Positions 17,675-26,495 of a DNA stretch of 33,981 bases are shown here, in pieces. Within the stretch, counting starts at the first letter, position 1; each line of letters starts with the position of its first letter. Position numbers and translations under genes: made by a program. The DNA lies in assembly GCA_019638285.1 (NCBI GenBank), contig JAHBUB010000037.1, positions 1-33,981 of the forward strand, in the 5' to 3' direction. This DNA is from Cyclobacteriaceae bacterium. Its GTDB lineage: Bacteria > Bacteroidota > Bacteroidia > Cytophagales > Cyclobacteriaceae. The notes under the pieces are model-generated. The model made no database searches and had not been told where the DNA came from. It saw only the letters and a list, made by a program, of their open reading frames with translations.

Positions 17675-18097
17675 CGTCAAGTTTTTTTAACAAAGTGTTA
17701 TGAAAAATTTAAACAAGGCAAGATAATCGATTAAAACTTACTTGAGAGTTGATTGAAATCTGTTTTTATAAAACTTAATATTTATGGGATAGAGTTACCC
17801 ACTGTGGGCAAAACTCCTCACACAAGAAGTGAATCAATTTAAAATTGATATCAGGAAGTATATAAAAATGAATGTCATTAAGGGAGTACTTCTTCACATC
17901 CACAGCCTACTTTCTGATCAACTATGGTTTTGCACTGTGCTACTGATCAAAAAATATTGGGTTAAAGGTTTATCACCCGTTAATAAGCTTGTGATTGAAC
18001 CTCCAATGAGTTAACTACCGTCCACAAAATTCCCTTTCTTGGCCCGCAAAACATTTACTTCCTTTCACAACTATTGTTATTATAATCCTTATCCCTT
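17675..18097. other. Divergent intergenic region, 423 bases
   Basis: AT-rich spacer between the giant surface gene (minus) and the M28 peptidase (plus), so it should hold both promoters. The only structured element seen is CCCACTGTGGG (17798-17808), an 11-base perfect palindrome that could be an operator. A plus frame at 17829-18014 (61 codons) shows no family features and I do not call it. No convincing -33/-7 pair was found for either gene. Confidence 0.45.
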
Positions 18098-20185
18098 ATG
18101 AGAAACCTATTAAGTCTACTACTCGTCACCCTCACCCTTTCTTTTGTGCATGCACAAAAGGGATTTATTGGCAATAATGCCACCACACAAACTAAAGTAG
18201 AAGAAACCTTCCTGAAACAACAGGAAAGTGAACGCTATAAAAACCATTTAAGGAATCTAACAAAGGAACCTCACATTGCAGGTTCTAAAGCAAATGAAAG
18301 AGTGCGCGATTATATTGTTGATGTCATGCGCAAGGCGGGGCTTCAGGTGGAAGTTTTTCCGTATGATATTTATATGCCGGTGATGCCGGGTACCGCTTCT
18401 GCTGGATTAATAACCCCCATCCGTCTGCCACTCAATGACCAGGAATATATCTACAAGGAAGATCCTTTCTCATCCCATCCCGATCTTACCATTGGGTTCA
18501 ATGCGTACAGTGGTACAGGTGATGTAACTGCTGAGGTAGTGTATGCCAACTATGGTCGTAAAGAAGATTTTGAAAAACTACAGGCAATGGGTGTTTCTGT
18601 AAAAGGAAAGATTGTATTGGCTCGCTATGGAGGAAACTTTCGAGGCTACAAAGCGAAGTATGCTGAAGAACATGGCGCAGCAGGATTGATAATTTTCACA
18701 GACCCAGGTGACAGTGGATATACAAAAGGACTTGTTTATCCAGAAGGTCCTTATTCCGATGAAAGTAGCATTCAGCGTGGTTCATTACTTACCATAGATT
18801 GGACGGGCGATCCGCTCACTCCTTTTGAACCCGCTCTCCCACTTGATGGGAAAAAGAAGATCACTCGTAAAAAGCCGGAAGATGTAAAAGGCCTGCACAC
18901 AATACCTGTAATGCCTATGTCTTATGGTGCCGTAAAAGAAATTTTTTCTCGCATGACAGGCAAGCCAGTTCCAGCGGGATGGCAAGGTGGCTTGCCTTAT
19001 ACCTATAGATTAGAAGGTGGAAGTGAATTGACTGTTCGCGTAAACGTTGCGCAGAAAATGGAAATACAACGTGTATATAATGTGGTGGGAACATTAGTAG
19101 GTACCGAAAACCCTGACCAATGGGTTATTGCCGGATCGCACTATGACGCATGGGACTTTGGTGCTAATGACCCAAACAGTGGCACTGCAATGTTACTGGC
19201 ATTAAGCGAATCGTTGGGTAAGCTTTCACAGGCCGGATATAAACCAAAAAGAACAATAAAAATTGCCCACTGGGATGCAGAAGAAGAAGGTGTGATTGGT
19301 TCTACAGAGTGGGTAGAACACTTTCAAGATGAATTGAGTGCAAAAGCTGTTGCCTACTTCAATGCCGATGGCGCAGTAACAGGCAGACGTTTTGGGATGT
19401 CTTCCAGTCCATCGTTAAAAGAACTCGCCATTAGTACAACGAAATCCATTTCGTTCCCTGATTCCTCAAAATCATTGTATGACGTTTGGCTTGGGAAACG
19501 CAAAACCCCCGAACCTCCATTGGGTAATTTGGGTGGCGGATCTGATCACATTGCTTTTTATGCCTACGTGGGGATACCCAGTTTAGGTGGCGGAAGTGGT
19601 GGTCACAGTATTTACCACTCTAATTATGACAACTTCGCTTATTACGAGCGTTTTAGCGATCCTACTTTTAAAATGGGACCAATGGTGGAGCAGGTATTTG
19701 GCACGATGGCGTTGCGCCTGGCCAATGCAGATGTCATCCCCTATGACCTTAGTCGTTACGGCACAGATCTGCGCACGCATTTTGAAGGGTTGCAAAAACT
19801 AGTTAGCGCCTATGACAAGTCATCTGCTCCCTACTCATTTGATGCACTGATTAAAGCGGCTGATGAACTGAAAAAGGTAGGAGAAGAATGTGAGACTGCG
19901 TTGAAAACAGCAAACGGGAAAAACATAAAAACCATCAATAAAGAATTGCTTACGCTAGAGCGTCAATGGATTGATAAAGAAGGAATGCCTTACGGAAACT
20001 GGTATCGTTCACTGTACGCTTCACCAGATCCTTATAGTGGCTATGCATCATGGATGTTGCCAGCCTTTCAATATGAGGCATCCATTCACTCCACAGCAAA
20101 CTTAAAAAAGTACGAGCAAAGACATATGGATGCCATCAACCGTATAAAAGCTAAGATGGAAGAGATAACGAAATTGGCCAGGTAG
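18098..20185 (+). CDS. Secreted M28-family metallopeptidase, PSMA/GCPII-like
   Basis: 695 residues with signal peptide (1-19, ending VHA). Layout matches glutamate carboxypeptidase II: a PA domain (about 130-260, KGKIVLARYGGNFRGYKAKY), the M28 catalytic domain (about 325-545) and a helical TFR-like dimerisation domain (about 575-690). Zinc ligands by motif: His348 and Asp358 in GSHYDAWDFGANDPNSG, Glu396 after the base Glu395 in HWDAEEEG, Asp424 in FNADG, and His507 in GGHSIYHSNYD. It should remove residues from peptides, possibly acidic C-terminal ones, outside the cytoplasm. It is a single-gene unit with its own terminator at 20208-20237. All catalytic residues are present, so it is probably active. 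Confidence 0.92.
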   Translation: MRNLLSLLLVTLTLSFVHAQKGFIGNNATTQTKVEETFLKQQESERYKNHLRNLTKEPHIAGSKANERVRDYIVDVMRKAGLQVEVFPYDIYMPVMPGTASAGLITPIRLPLNDQEYIYKEDPFSSHPDLTIGFNAYSGTGDVTAEVVYANYGRKEDFEKLQAMGVSVKGKIVLARYGGNFRGYKAKYAEEHGAAGLIIFTDPGDSGYTKGLVYPEGPYSDESSIQRGSLLTIDWTGDPLTPFEPALPLDGKKKITRKKPEDVKGLHTIPVMPMSYGAVKEIFSRMTGKPVPAGWQGGLPYTYRLEGGSELTVRVNVAQKMEIQRVYNVVGTLVGTENPDQWVIAGSHYDAWDFGANDPNSGTAMLLALSESLGKLSQAGYKPKRTIKIAHWDAEEEGVIGSTEWVEHFQDELSAKAVAYFNADGAVTGRRFGMSSSPSLKELAISTTKSISFPDSSKSLYDVWLGKRKTPEPPLGNLGGGSDHIAFYAYVGIPSLGGGSGGHSIYHSNYDNFAYYERFSDPTFKMGPMVEQVFGTMALRLANADVIPYDLSRYGTDLRTHFEGLQKLVSAYDKSSAPYSFDALIKAADELKKVGEECETALKTANGKNIKTINKELLTLERQWIDKEGMPYGNWYRSLYASPDPYSGYASWMLPAFQYEASIHSTANLKKYEQRHMDAINRIKAKMEEITKLAR

Positions 20186-20207
20186 TAATTTAACTATTTG
20201 AAAAGTA

Positions 20208-20237
20208 AAAGGGTGGCAATTGATGCCACCCTTTTTT
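20208..20237. terminator. Rho-independent terminator between convergent genes
   Basis: Perfect 8-bp stem GGGTGGCA (20211-20218) and TGCCACCC (20224-20231) with loop ATTGA, followed by six T. AAAA precedes the stem, so the minus strand also ends in a short T-run. It serves the M28 gene and probably also the ABC1 kinase gene ending at 20264. Confidence 0.88.
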
Positions 20238-20263
20238 ATATTCAGTGCTATATGCTAAGTCTT

Positions 20264-21577
20264 TTAAATGGAAGGCAGCCAAGTGTTTGTATTCACTTTC
20301 GCACCCATGTCATTCAAGAGAGTATACAAACCGAAATAAGTACGATTGATATAAAGCGCATCCTTCACTCCTCTTGCTCTTTTAGAATTTCTGAATTCTT
20401 TCATCGTGGAGATCGATTCCCCAAAAGCATACAATTCAGTAAAATATTTGCTGTCAGAGAAATCAAATTCAGGTGTTTGAAAGGGACGACCAAGCAGCTC
20501 TACCAAATCGGTAAAGACCTTTTTAAAGAATGCCTTATCGTGCGGGGTGTCATCCTCGTAGATAAAATTGAGTTGATAAAAGACTCTTTCCAATCTGGGT
20601 TTGTCAAATAGTATTCCTCTATCTAACAGTTGAAAGTATATCCTGTAGAAATCATCTGGAATTACTTTAACACAACCGAAGTCTATAATCCCCAATTGTA
20701 AATCGTTGGTGATTATAAAGTTACCAGGGTGAGGATCGGCATGTAACGCGCACAACTGATGCATCTGAAAGTGATAAAAATCCCACATGCCCTGCCCTAC
20801 TCTATTTGCATCTTCTTTTGAAAACTTTTCAGTCTTAAGAAACTCTCCCAATGGCTTACCTTCCAGCCAATCCATGGTAAGTATCTTAGAACAAGATAAT
20901 TCAGGATAATAAGTAGGGAATTTTATATTGGCAATTTCATTACACTTTTCAGAAAGCTCAACTGATCTCTCTAACTCCAGGGTATAATTGGCTTCTTCTA
21001 TTAATCGAGATTCTACCTCACCAATAAATTCGTCATAATCAGCGGGGTTCAACTTAAACATCCGCAATGCTATAGGCTTCACCATGGCCAGATCACTTTT
21101 AATTGAATCTGCCACCCCAGGATATTGCACTTTCACTGCCAACTCTTTTCCCTTCAATGTCGCTTTATGGACCTGTCCTATAGAAGCTGCATTGGTAGCA
21201 TGCCTGCTGAATGTATCAAATAGATCTGAGGGCTTCTTTTTAAAATACTTTTCAAAAGTCTTATTAACCAAAGGAAATGAAAGTGGTGGCGCACTGTACT
21301 GTGCCATCGAAAACTGTTTTTGATAAGCACTGGGGAGCATGCTTTTATCCATGCTCAACATTTGTGCTACCTTTAATGCACTGCCTTTAAGTTCACTTAA
21401 AGAATTATAGATATCGGTGGCATTATCTTGATGAAGTTCGTCTTTATTACGCCCTGGATCTACTAATTTTTTACTGTAATGCTTCAGGTAGTTAGTGCCA
21501 ATATTGGCTCCTGTCTTTATAAATCTGCTAGCCCTCTGAACCTTAGAGGTAGGAATACTTTTCTGCTCTTTCATCAT
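20264..21577 (-). CDS. ABC1/UbiB (ADCK)-family atypical kinase
   Basis: 437 residues. Features of the ABC1 family: a GSALKVAQMLS stretch (65-75) at the place of the KxGQ motif, the Ala-rich loop NAASIGQVHKA (129-139), the ATP-site Lys149 in AVKVQYPG, LHADPHPGNF (278-287) as catalytic loop and IIDFG (297-301) as metal-binding motif. The protein is of the ADCK3/COQ8-like type that supports quinone biosynthesis or lipid metabolism. The KxGQ motif reads KVAQ here, with Gly replaced by Ala. The ATG lies two bases after the TetR-type gene's stop, so the two form an operon. A second ATG follows directly (MM), so the start is uncertain by one codon. Confidence 0.9.
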   Translation of the reverse strand: MMKEQKSIPTSKVQRASRFIKTGANIGTNYLKHYSKKLVDPGRNKDELHQDNATDIYNSLSELKGSALKVAQMLSMDKSMLPSAYQKQFSMAQYSAPPLSFPLVNKTFEKYFKKKPSDLFDTFSRHATNAASIGQVHKATLKGKELAVKVQYPGVADSIKSDLAMVKPIALRMFKLNPADYDEFIGEVESRLIEEANYTLELERSVELSEKCNEIANIKFPTYYPELSCSKILTMDWLEGKPLGEFLKTEKFSKEDANRVGQGMWDFYHFQMHQLCALHADPHPGNFIITNDLQLGIIDFGCVKVIPDDFYRIYFQLLDRGILFDKPRLERVFYQLNFIYEDDTPHDKAFFKKVFTDLVELLGRPFQTPEFDFSDSKYFTELYAFGESISTMKEFRNSKRARGVKDALYINRTYFGLYTLLNDMGAKVNTNTWLPSI

Positions 21578-21579
21578 CT

Positions 21580-22266
21580 CTACCCCTTGGCTTGCTGAAA
21601 CAAAAACTTTCCAAATTCAAAGACATTGTCGACCACTCCTTTTTCCATTAGGTCAAATGCAAGATTGACAGATTTCTCTATCGCCTCGTCCGTCTTTTCA
21701 AATTCGGCACTGTCATCTTTCATCCAAAACATAAGCACAAAATGCAGGTGCAGCCACAACAATGATCCATACTTCTGATCTAAATAGGGTCGTTTTGCAA
21801 TTTCATCCGATTGCTTTCCTTCTTCAATTACTTCGCTGGTCCAGACATCAAATTCTTTTTTAAACTTTCGTATAAACGAAGGAGGCGATGAGCGCAAGGT
21901 TCGCTTCTCAAGCTGAAATAATATAAAACTGCGTTCTTCTTTTAAGATTTCTATCAAAGTAAAATGAAAAGCCAGCACTTTTTCTCTTGCACTGAACGAA
22001 GCATAATTACTATCTGATTTTAAGCGATCGATCGTAGATTGCGCATACTCCTGCCAAATGGCCTTTTCAAGGGCTTTAAAAGAGCCATAGTGGCTGTAAA
22101 AAGTATCCTCTTTTATACCTATCGTTTTGCAAAAACCAAATACAGTAGATGGCCTCTTTTCTTGCTCTAAAATGTATGCTATATACTCCTCACGAATCTT
22201 ATCCGCCCCCATTGATTGGGCTTTCTTCCCTGATTTCACCATCTTTTTCATACCTACCTTAAACAT
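21580..22266 (-). CDS. TetR-like transcriptional regulator
   Basis: 228 residues. The N-terminal region has a TetR-style helix-turn-helix: STVFGFCKTIGIKEDTFYSH (40-59), then YGSFKALEKAIW, which matches the conserved TFYxHFxxKEAL turn. The C-terminal 150 residues are helical and would be the ligand/dimer domain; no ligand is evident. A basic stretch (KKMVKSGKKAQ) precedes it, so an internal Met (6 or 9) could be the true start. It is the first gene of an operon with the ABC1 kinase and is divergent from the TPR gene across 79 bases, so it may control either. The regulatory target is inference. Confidence 0.82.
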   Translation of the reverse strand: MFKVGMKKMVKSGKKAQSMGADKIREEYIAYILEQEKRPSTVFGFCKTIGIKEDTFYSHYGSFKALEKAIWQEYAQSTIDRLKSDSNYASFSAREKVLAFHFTLIEILKEERSFILFQLEKRTLRSSPPSFIRKFKKEFDVWTSEVIEEGKQSDEIAKRPYLDQKYGSLLWLHLHFVLMFWMKDDSAEFEKTDEAIEKSVNLAFDLMEKGVVDNVFEFGKFLFQQAKG

Positions 22267-22309
22267 CTAAGACATAAAGAAGTTTCGAAAATGCTATAAA
22301 TTCTGATAC

Positions 22310-22341
22310 TTTGATCAACAACATCACACATCGTACCTTTA
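22310..22341 (+). promoter_or_regulatory. Bacteroidota-type promoter for the TPR gene
   Basis: TTTG (22310-22313), 20 bases, then TACCTTTA (22334-22341): seven of eight positions fit TAnnTTTG and the spacing is typical. The ATG at 22346 starts only four bases later, so the transcript would be nearly leaderless, or the real start codon lies further on. Confidence 0.4.
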
Positions 22342-22345
22342 AACT

Positions 22346-23566
22346 ATGATTCGCATCGCAACAGGGTTATTGTTTTTAAGCATTTCTGGGCTTGCTCAGG
22401 TCCCGATTAATCAAAAGAAAAGCAGCGACTACATGTACTACTTTGAAAAAGGAGAGCAATTACTGAGCGAAAGAAAGTATGATGAAGCTTTGGTTCAAAT
22501 TAATGAAGCACTGAACATCTATGCTCTTTATCCCAACTCTTACTACACCCGAGGGGCTATAAAGGAGAAACTCAATGACAAAGAAGGCGCACTGCGGGAT
22601 TACATCATTTACCTGGAGTTGAAACCCAATCAATTTGACGCTTTGTTCCGTAAGGCATTACTCAATTTCGAACTTGAGAAATGGACGCAGGCCAATGAAG
22701 ATTTCAAACAGTTGATCACATTGCCTACTGGAGAAACAACAAGTATTTATTTCAGGCAGGAACAATTTTCTGGAGGAACCAATGAGATTCTGACCGCTCA
22801 AAACGCAAACAAAGGTTACCTCTATAATTACCTGGGTCTGACCGCCTTTAAAATGGGAGCGTACGCAAAGGCCTTAGTCCACTTCGACTCTGCAATATCC
22901 TACGATCCAGGTGCTGCCAATTATTATGTCAATGCTGGCCGATGCTACGAAACGTTGGCAGAATTTGATAAGGCCAAGCAAGCGTATCAAACGGCCCTTT
23001 CTATTAACCCAAATCACAGTGTAGCAGAACATAATCTGAGTGCACTTAACCGAACGCATGGCAACACACAAGAAGCTAAAATATTGTTAGATGAAGTGAT
23101 CAATAAGAATCCCACCCTCCCCTTCCCTTATGCAGAACGCGCTTATTATGAAATGAAAAACGGGGAACTTGATAAGGCGCTGCAAGATTACAACAAAGCC
23201 ATTGAGCTATCTCCTGCTGAGGGTGACTATTGGCTTAGCCGCGGAGGCGTAAAAGAAAAACGCAAGGATATAAATGGTGCTTATCAGGATTATTCTCAAT
23301 CTATTGTTCTCAATGAGAAGGATGAAAAAGCATGGTTGGCGAGGGCCAATCTACTTTATAATCAGGGTAACCATAGTGCTGCTATCAAGGATTATGATGT
23401 AGCTATTATCCTATATGAAGCCTATGCCATTGCATTCTATAACCGTGCCCTGGCAAAGCATAGTTTGAAAAGAGATAATGAAGCATGCAGTGATTTAAAA
23501 AAGGCGCAATCACTGAGATTCGAAGTCAAACAAGAAGTGATCAGCAAAATTTGTGGGTCTCTGTAA
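22346..23566 (+). CDS. Secreted TPR-repeat protein
   Basis: 406 residues with a signal peptide (1-18, ending GLAQ) and about nine tetratricopeptide repeats covering nearly all of the rest. Clear repeats include ALVQINEALNIYALYPNSYY, GAYAKALVHFDSAISYDPGA, FDKAKQAYQTALSINPNHS, LDKALQDYNKAIELSPAEGD and the Gly/Ala-rich helix pairs between them. A non-TPR break (about 115-150) carries a GETTSIYFRQEQFSGG loop. TPR proteins act as protein-binding scaffolds; here the protein would be periplasmic or outer-membrane-associated. No partner is indicated by neighbours. Divergent from the TetR-type gene. Confidence 0.88.
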   Translation: MIRIATGLLFLSISGLAQVPINQKKSSDYMYYFEKGEQLLSERKYDEALVQINEALNIYALYPNSYYTRGAIKEKLNDKEGALRDYIIYLELKPNQFDALFRKALLNFELEKWTQANEDFKQLITLPTGETTSIYFRQEQFSGGTNEILTAQNANKGYLYNYLGLTAFKMGAYAKALVHFDSAISYDPGAANYYVNAGRCYETLAEFDKAKQAYQTALSINPNHSVAEHNLSALNRTHGNTQEAKILLDEVINKNPTLPFPYAERAYYEMKNGELDKALQDYNKAIELSPAEGDYWLSRGGVKEKRKDINGAYQDYSQSIVLNEKDEKAWLARANLLYNQGNHSAAIKDYDVAIILYEAYAIAFYNRALAKHSLKRDNEACSDLKKAQSLRFEVKQEVISKICGSL

Positions 23567-23617
23567 TGATTCAACCCACCTTAACCGGGGTCTATTCTAT
23601 AAACTGTGTCATCGTCC

Positions 23618-23755
23618 GTGATAGGAAAGGATTTTCTACCACTCAATTGGACAGCGCCTCAAATTCCTGCTGCTCTCATTGGGCACAGCCTTCTACCGCC
23701 CTTCATGCTATTTGGCAGACCATCCAGTGAAGTGTTTCAATTGAGGATAGTTTGA
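23618..23755 (+). other. Coding-like frame between TPR and M14 genes
   Basis: A 45-codon frame from a GTG, with no ATG at its start, contains NWTAPQIPAALIGHSLLPPF then MLFGRPSSEVFQLR. The residue pattern looks like real protein, with FGRP recalling the FGRP/LGRP motif of DUF1553-type proteins. It may be the leftover of a lost gene, or chance. It lies in a 221-base gap. Confidence 0.2.
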
Positions 23756-23787
23756 AATAAATTCAACAATACCATACTATTACCAAT

Positions 23788-26385
23788 ATGATTCAAAACT
23801 CGTCCTCCTTTAAGAAATCCATCATCGGTCTCTTCCTTCTGCTGGGGTTCCTCTGCCCCATGGTGGTAAAATCCCAGGGTCTTCCATCACCAGAACAATT
23901 TTTTGGCTTTCAGATGGGAGCCGATTACAAGCTGGCACACTGGAATGACCTGGTGAAGTATTACCATAAACTAGGTGAAAGCAGTCCACGCATGAAAGTG
24001 GTGGATATGGGAAAAACCACCCTGGGCAATCCATTTCTTGCTTTGTACATCTCCTCACCCGAAAACCTGGCGAAACTAGAGGATTACCGAAAAATGAATG
24101 CGCGCTTGAGTGACCCAAGGGGTGTCTCTCAAACAGAGATAGATCAGATTATTGCGAACGGAAAAGCGGTGATTGTACAATCTTTTGGACTGCACTCCTC
24201 CGAAGTAGCGGCCTCTCAGACTGCAGCAGAGTTTACCTATGATCTGCTTACACGCAATGACACTGAAATGGCTAGAATCCTGGACAACGTCATCACGATT
24301 GTAATCCCTTGCTTCAATCCTGATGGAGAAATAATGATTACCGAATGGTATAGAAAAACGTTAGGAACCGAATATGAAGGCGGCTCCCTGCCCTATTTGT
24401 ACCATCATTACATAGGCCACGATAACAACCGAGATGCCTTTATGCAAAACACGGTGGAGTCTGTGTATGGCGCGAAAATTATGTTTAAAGAATGGATGCC
24501 TCAAGCTTACGTAGACCATCATCAGATGGGCGCCTATGGGGCCAGAATGTACGTACCACCTTATGCAGAGCCCATTCGCCCTGATGGAGATCCGTTGGTA
24601 TGGAGAGAAATGTCGTGGTATGGAGCCCACATCGCCTACAAGGAAGAAGAAAATAGTAAATCTGGAATTGTAAATGCCGCTATCTATTCTGGCTGGGGCC
24701 ACTTTGGGTTTCACTGGATCACTCCGTTTCACAACATAGCCGGTATGCTTACCGAGTCGGCAAGTGCAAAGTTGGCAACACCCATATATATTCATCCGGA
24801 TCAATTGCAGGGCAACATTCATGGCATGCCTAAGTATGAGGCGCAAACCTCCTTCCCCAACCCTTGGCCGGGTGGATGGTGGCGCGTGCGTGACATTGTA
24901 GAGCAACAAAAGATTGCAGCCCTGGCCATCGCTGACATTGCAGCCCGCAACAAAGAAACCGTACTTAAGAATGCATATCTCAAGGCTATGAGACAAACAC
25001 AACGTGGCGCAGCGGCTGAGGTAAAAGCCTACATCATTCCGGCAGATCAGCACGATGCACTTACCGCCAATAAACTGGTGAATGTTTTGCTGGGTCAGGG
25101 AGTGGAAGTAAAACGCATCGGTGCTGAATTAACTCACGAAGGAAAAGTATATGGTGCCGGCTCTTACCTGGTTACCATGGCGCAGCCCAAGCAAGGTGTA
25201 ATCCGTTGGTTGGTCGGCCGTACTTTCTATCCTGACAATGATTACACCCGCGACAGAAATAACGATCCCATCCGGCCGTATGATATGTCTACGGACAACG
25301 TGGCGGAATATATGGGGGTTCGCGTTGACCCGGTGAACACCCAAGTAGTAGGTAATTATCCTGTGGTAACAGAAACGGTAGTTCCTGCCGGAACGGTAAC
25401 GAAAGGATCCAATGGTTATGTGCTTTCGGGCTATAACAATGACAGCTTTACCGCCTTGAATTTACTATGGAACAATAAAGTGAAGGTAAGTCGTGCAACA
25501 AAAACCGGTAATGGTCTTCAAGCGGGCGACTTTGTGGTGACGTCATTATCAGATAATCTGGCCAACCAAATAGCAAAAAAAACCGGAGTAAACTTTAGGG
25601 CTTTAGATTTTGATGCCAGCAGTCTTACCAAACCCGTAACCCGTCAGCGCATTGCGATGTTCCAAAGGTACCTGGGTGGCAACATAGACGAGGGCTGGTC
25701 GCGTTTGCTTCTTGAGAAGTTTGAGTTCCCTTACACTTCCTTAATGGACAAGGAATTGAAAGCGGGCGAGTTGAACAAAAAGTACGATGTCATCATATTG
25801 CCCGATGACAATATCGCCCGCATGACAGGTGAAGGTCTTGGCGATTTCTCAGGGAACAGACCTGACGCCTTTCCACCGGAATACCGAAGTGGATTCGGTC
25901 AACAAGGAGTGAATGCATTGAAAGACTTTGTAGAAAAAGGAGGTGTGCTCCTCACCTTTGGTCAGGCAGGACAATTTGCCATTGAAAAATTCAAGCTGCC
26001 CATTCGCAATGTGGTGAAGGGAGTTCCCAGTCAGAAGTTCTGGTCTCCTGGATCAACGCTGAAAATGAATTTTGATAATACCAATCCATTGGCATATGGA
26101 ATGCCCTCCACAGGCCTCGGTCTGTTTACCGGTGGAAATGAAGTGTATGAAGTAATCCCTTCTGATCGCAATCAAAGGATTGAGCGCATCATCACCTACC
26201 CCAAGAGGGATATCCTTCAAAGCGGATGGTTGCTCGGTGAAGAGGTAATAGCAGAGAAGGCTGCCATGGTTTCTGTGGGAATGGGACAAGGAAAAGTAGT
26301 GCTGATTGGGTTCAGACCTCAGCACCGCGTGCAGACGCATGGCACATTCAAGCTGGTATTTAATTCGCTGGTATCCACGAAATAA
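23788..26385 (+). CDS. Secreted M14-type zinc carboxypeptidase with C-terminal module
   Basis: 865 residues with signal peptide (about 1-30). Residues about 40-340 form an M14-like zinc carboxypeptidase: HSSE (136-139) gives the first two ligands, the FNPDG (176-180) and DNNRD (212-216) motifs follow, DHHQMG (243-248) supplies the third ligand, and MLTESAS (320-326) carries the catalytic Glu323. It should cleave C-terminal residues or act on amino-acid conjugates outside the cytoplasm. The C-terminal part (about 640-865: YDVIILPDD, LKDFVEKGGVLLTFGQ) resembles a class-I glutamine-amidotransferase-like fold with no obvious catalytic Cys. The PIG-L protein in this window ends in a similar module. 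The gene stands alone and converges on the P-type ATPase. Start ATG at 23788. Confidence 0.88.
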   Translation: MIQNSSSFKKSIIGLFLLLGFLCPMVVKSQGLPSPEQFFGFQMGADYKLAHWNDLVKYYHKLGESSPRMKVVDMGKTTLGNPFLALYISSPENLAKLEDYRKMNARLSDPRGVSQTEIDQIIANGKAVIVQSFGLHSSEVAASQTAAEFTYDLLTRNDTEMARILDNVITIVIPCFNPDGEIMITEWYRKTLGTEYEGGSLPYLYHHYIGHDNNRDAFMQNTVESVYGAKIMFKEWMPQAYVDHHQMGAYGARMYVPPYAEPIRPDGDPLVWREMSWYGAHIAYKEEENSKSGIVNAAIYSGWGHFGFHWITPFHNIAGMLTESASAKLATPIYIHPDQLQGNIHGMPKYEAQTSFPNPWPGGWWRVRDIVEQQKIAALAIADIAARNKETVLKNAYLKAMRQTQRGAAAEVKAYIIPADQHDALTANKLVNVLLGQGVEVKRIGAELTHEGKVYGAGSYLVTMAQPKQGVIRWLVGRTFYPDNDYTRDRNNDPIRPYDMSTDNVAEYMGVRVDPVNTQVVGNYPVVTETVVPAGTVTKGSNGYVLSGYNNDSFTALNLLWNNKVKVSRATKTGNGLQAGDFVVTSLSDNLANQIAKKTGVNFRALDFDASSLTKPVTRQRIAMFQRYLGGNIDEGWSRLLLEKFEFPYTSLMDKELKAGELNKKYDVIILPDDNIARMTGEGLGDFSGNRPDAFPPEYRSGFGQQGVNALKDFVEKGGVLLTFGQAGQFAIEKFKLPIRNVVKGVPSQKFWSPGSTLKMNFDNTNPLAYGMPSTGLGLFTGGNEVYEVIPSDRNQRIERIITYPKRDILQSGWLLGEEVIAEKAAMVSVGMGQGKVVLIGFRPQHRVQTHGTFKLVFNSLVSTK

Positions 26386-26427
26386 TTAGTGTCTTAGAAA
26401 GGCATTCAAAACGTGAATAATTCATAT

Positions 26428-26491
26428 CTATGTTCCCTATGTTTCTATGTGGTTAAAATTGGACAACCACATAGAAACATAGCACACATAG
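26428..26491. repeat. 64-bp inverted repeat between convergent genes
   Basis: A perfect 18-bp stem (26437-26454 with 26465-26482) around the loop AAAATTGGAC. It is extended outward, after a 3/3 mismatch, by CTATGT (26428-26433) and ACATAG (26486-26491). The arm CTATGTTTCTATGTGGTT resembles the CTATGTG/CTTTGTG...GTGGTTAAA elements I remember as frequent intergenic repeats in Bacteroidota. It sits between the ends of the M14 gene and the P-type ATPase, so it probably helps to end both transcripts. Confidence 0.75.
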
Positions 26492-26495
26492 TTAA

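Noticed and set aside
17829-18014. 61-codon plus-strand frame upstream of the M28 gene
   Set aside because: No family features, in a promoter region, and no spacing or coupling to a neighbour.
24361-25053. 230-codon minus-strand frame inside the M14 gene
   Set aside because: Cys/His/Arg-rich composition typical of an antisense shadow; the plus-strand gene has all catalytic motifs.
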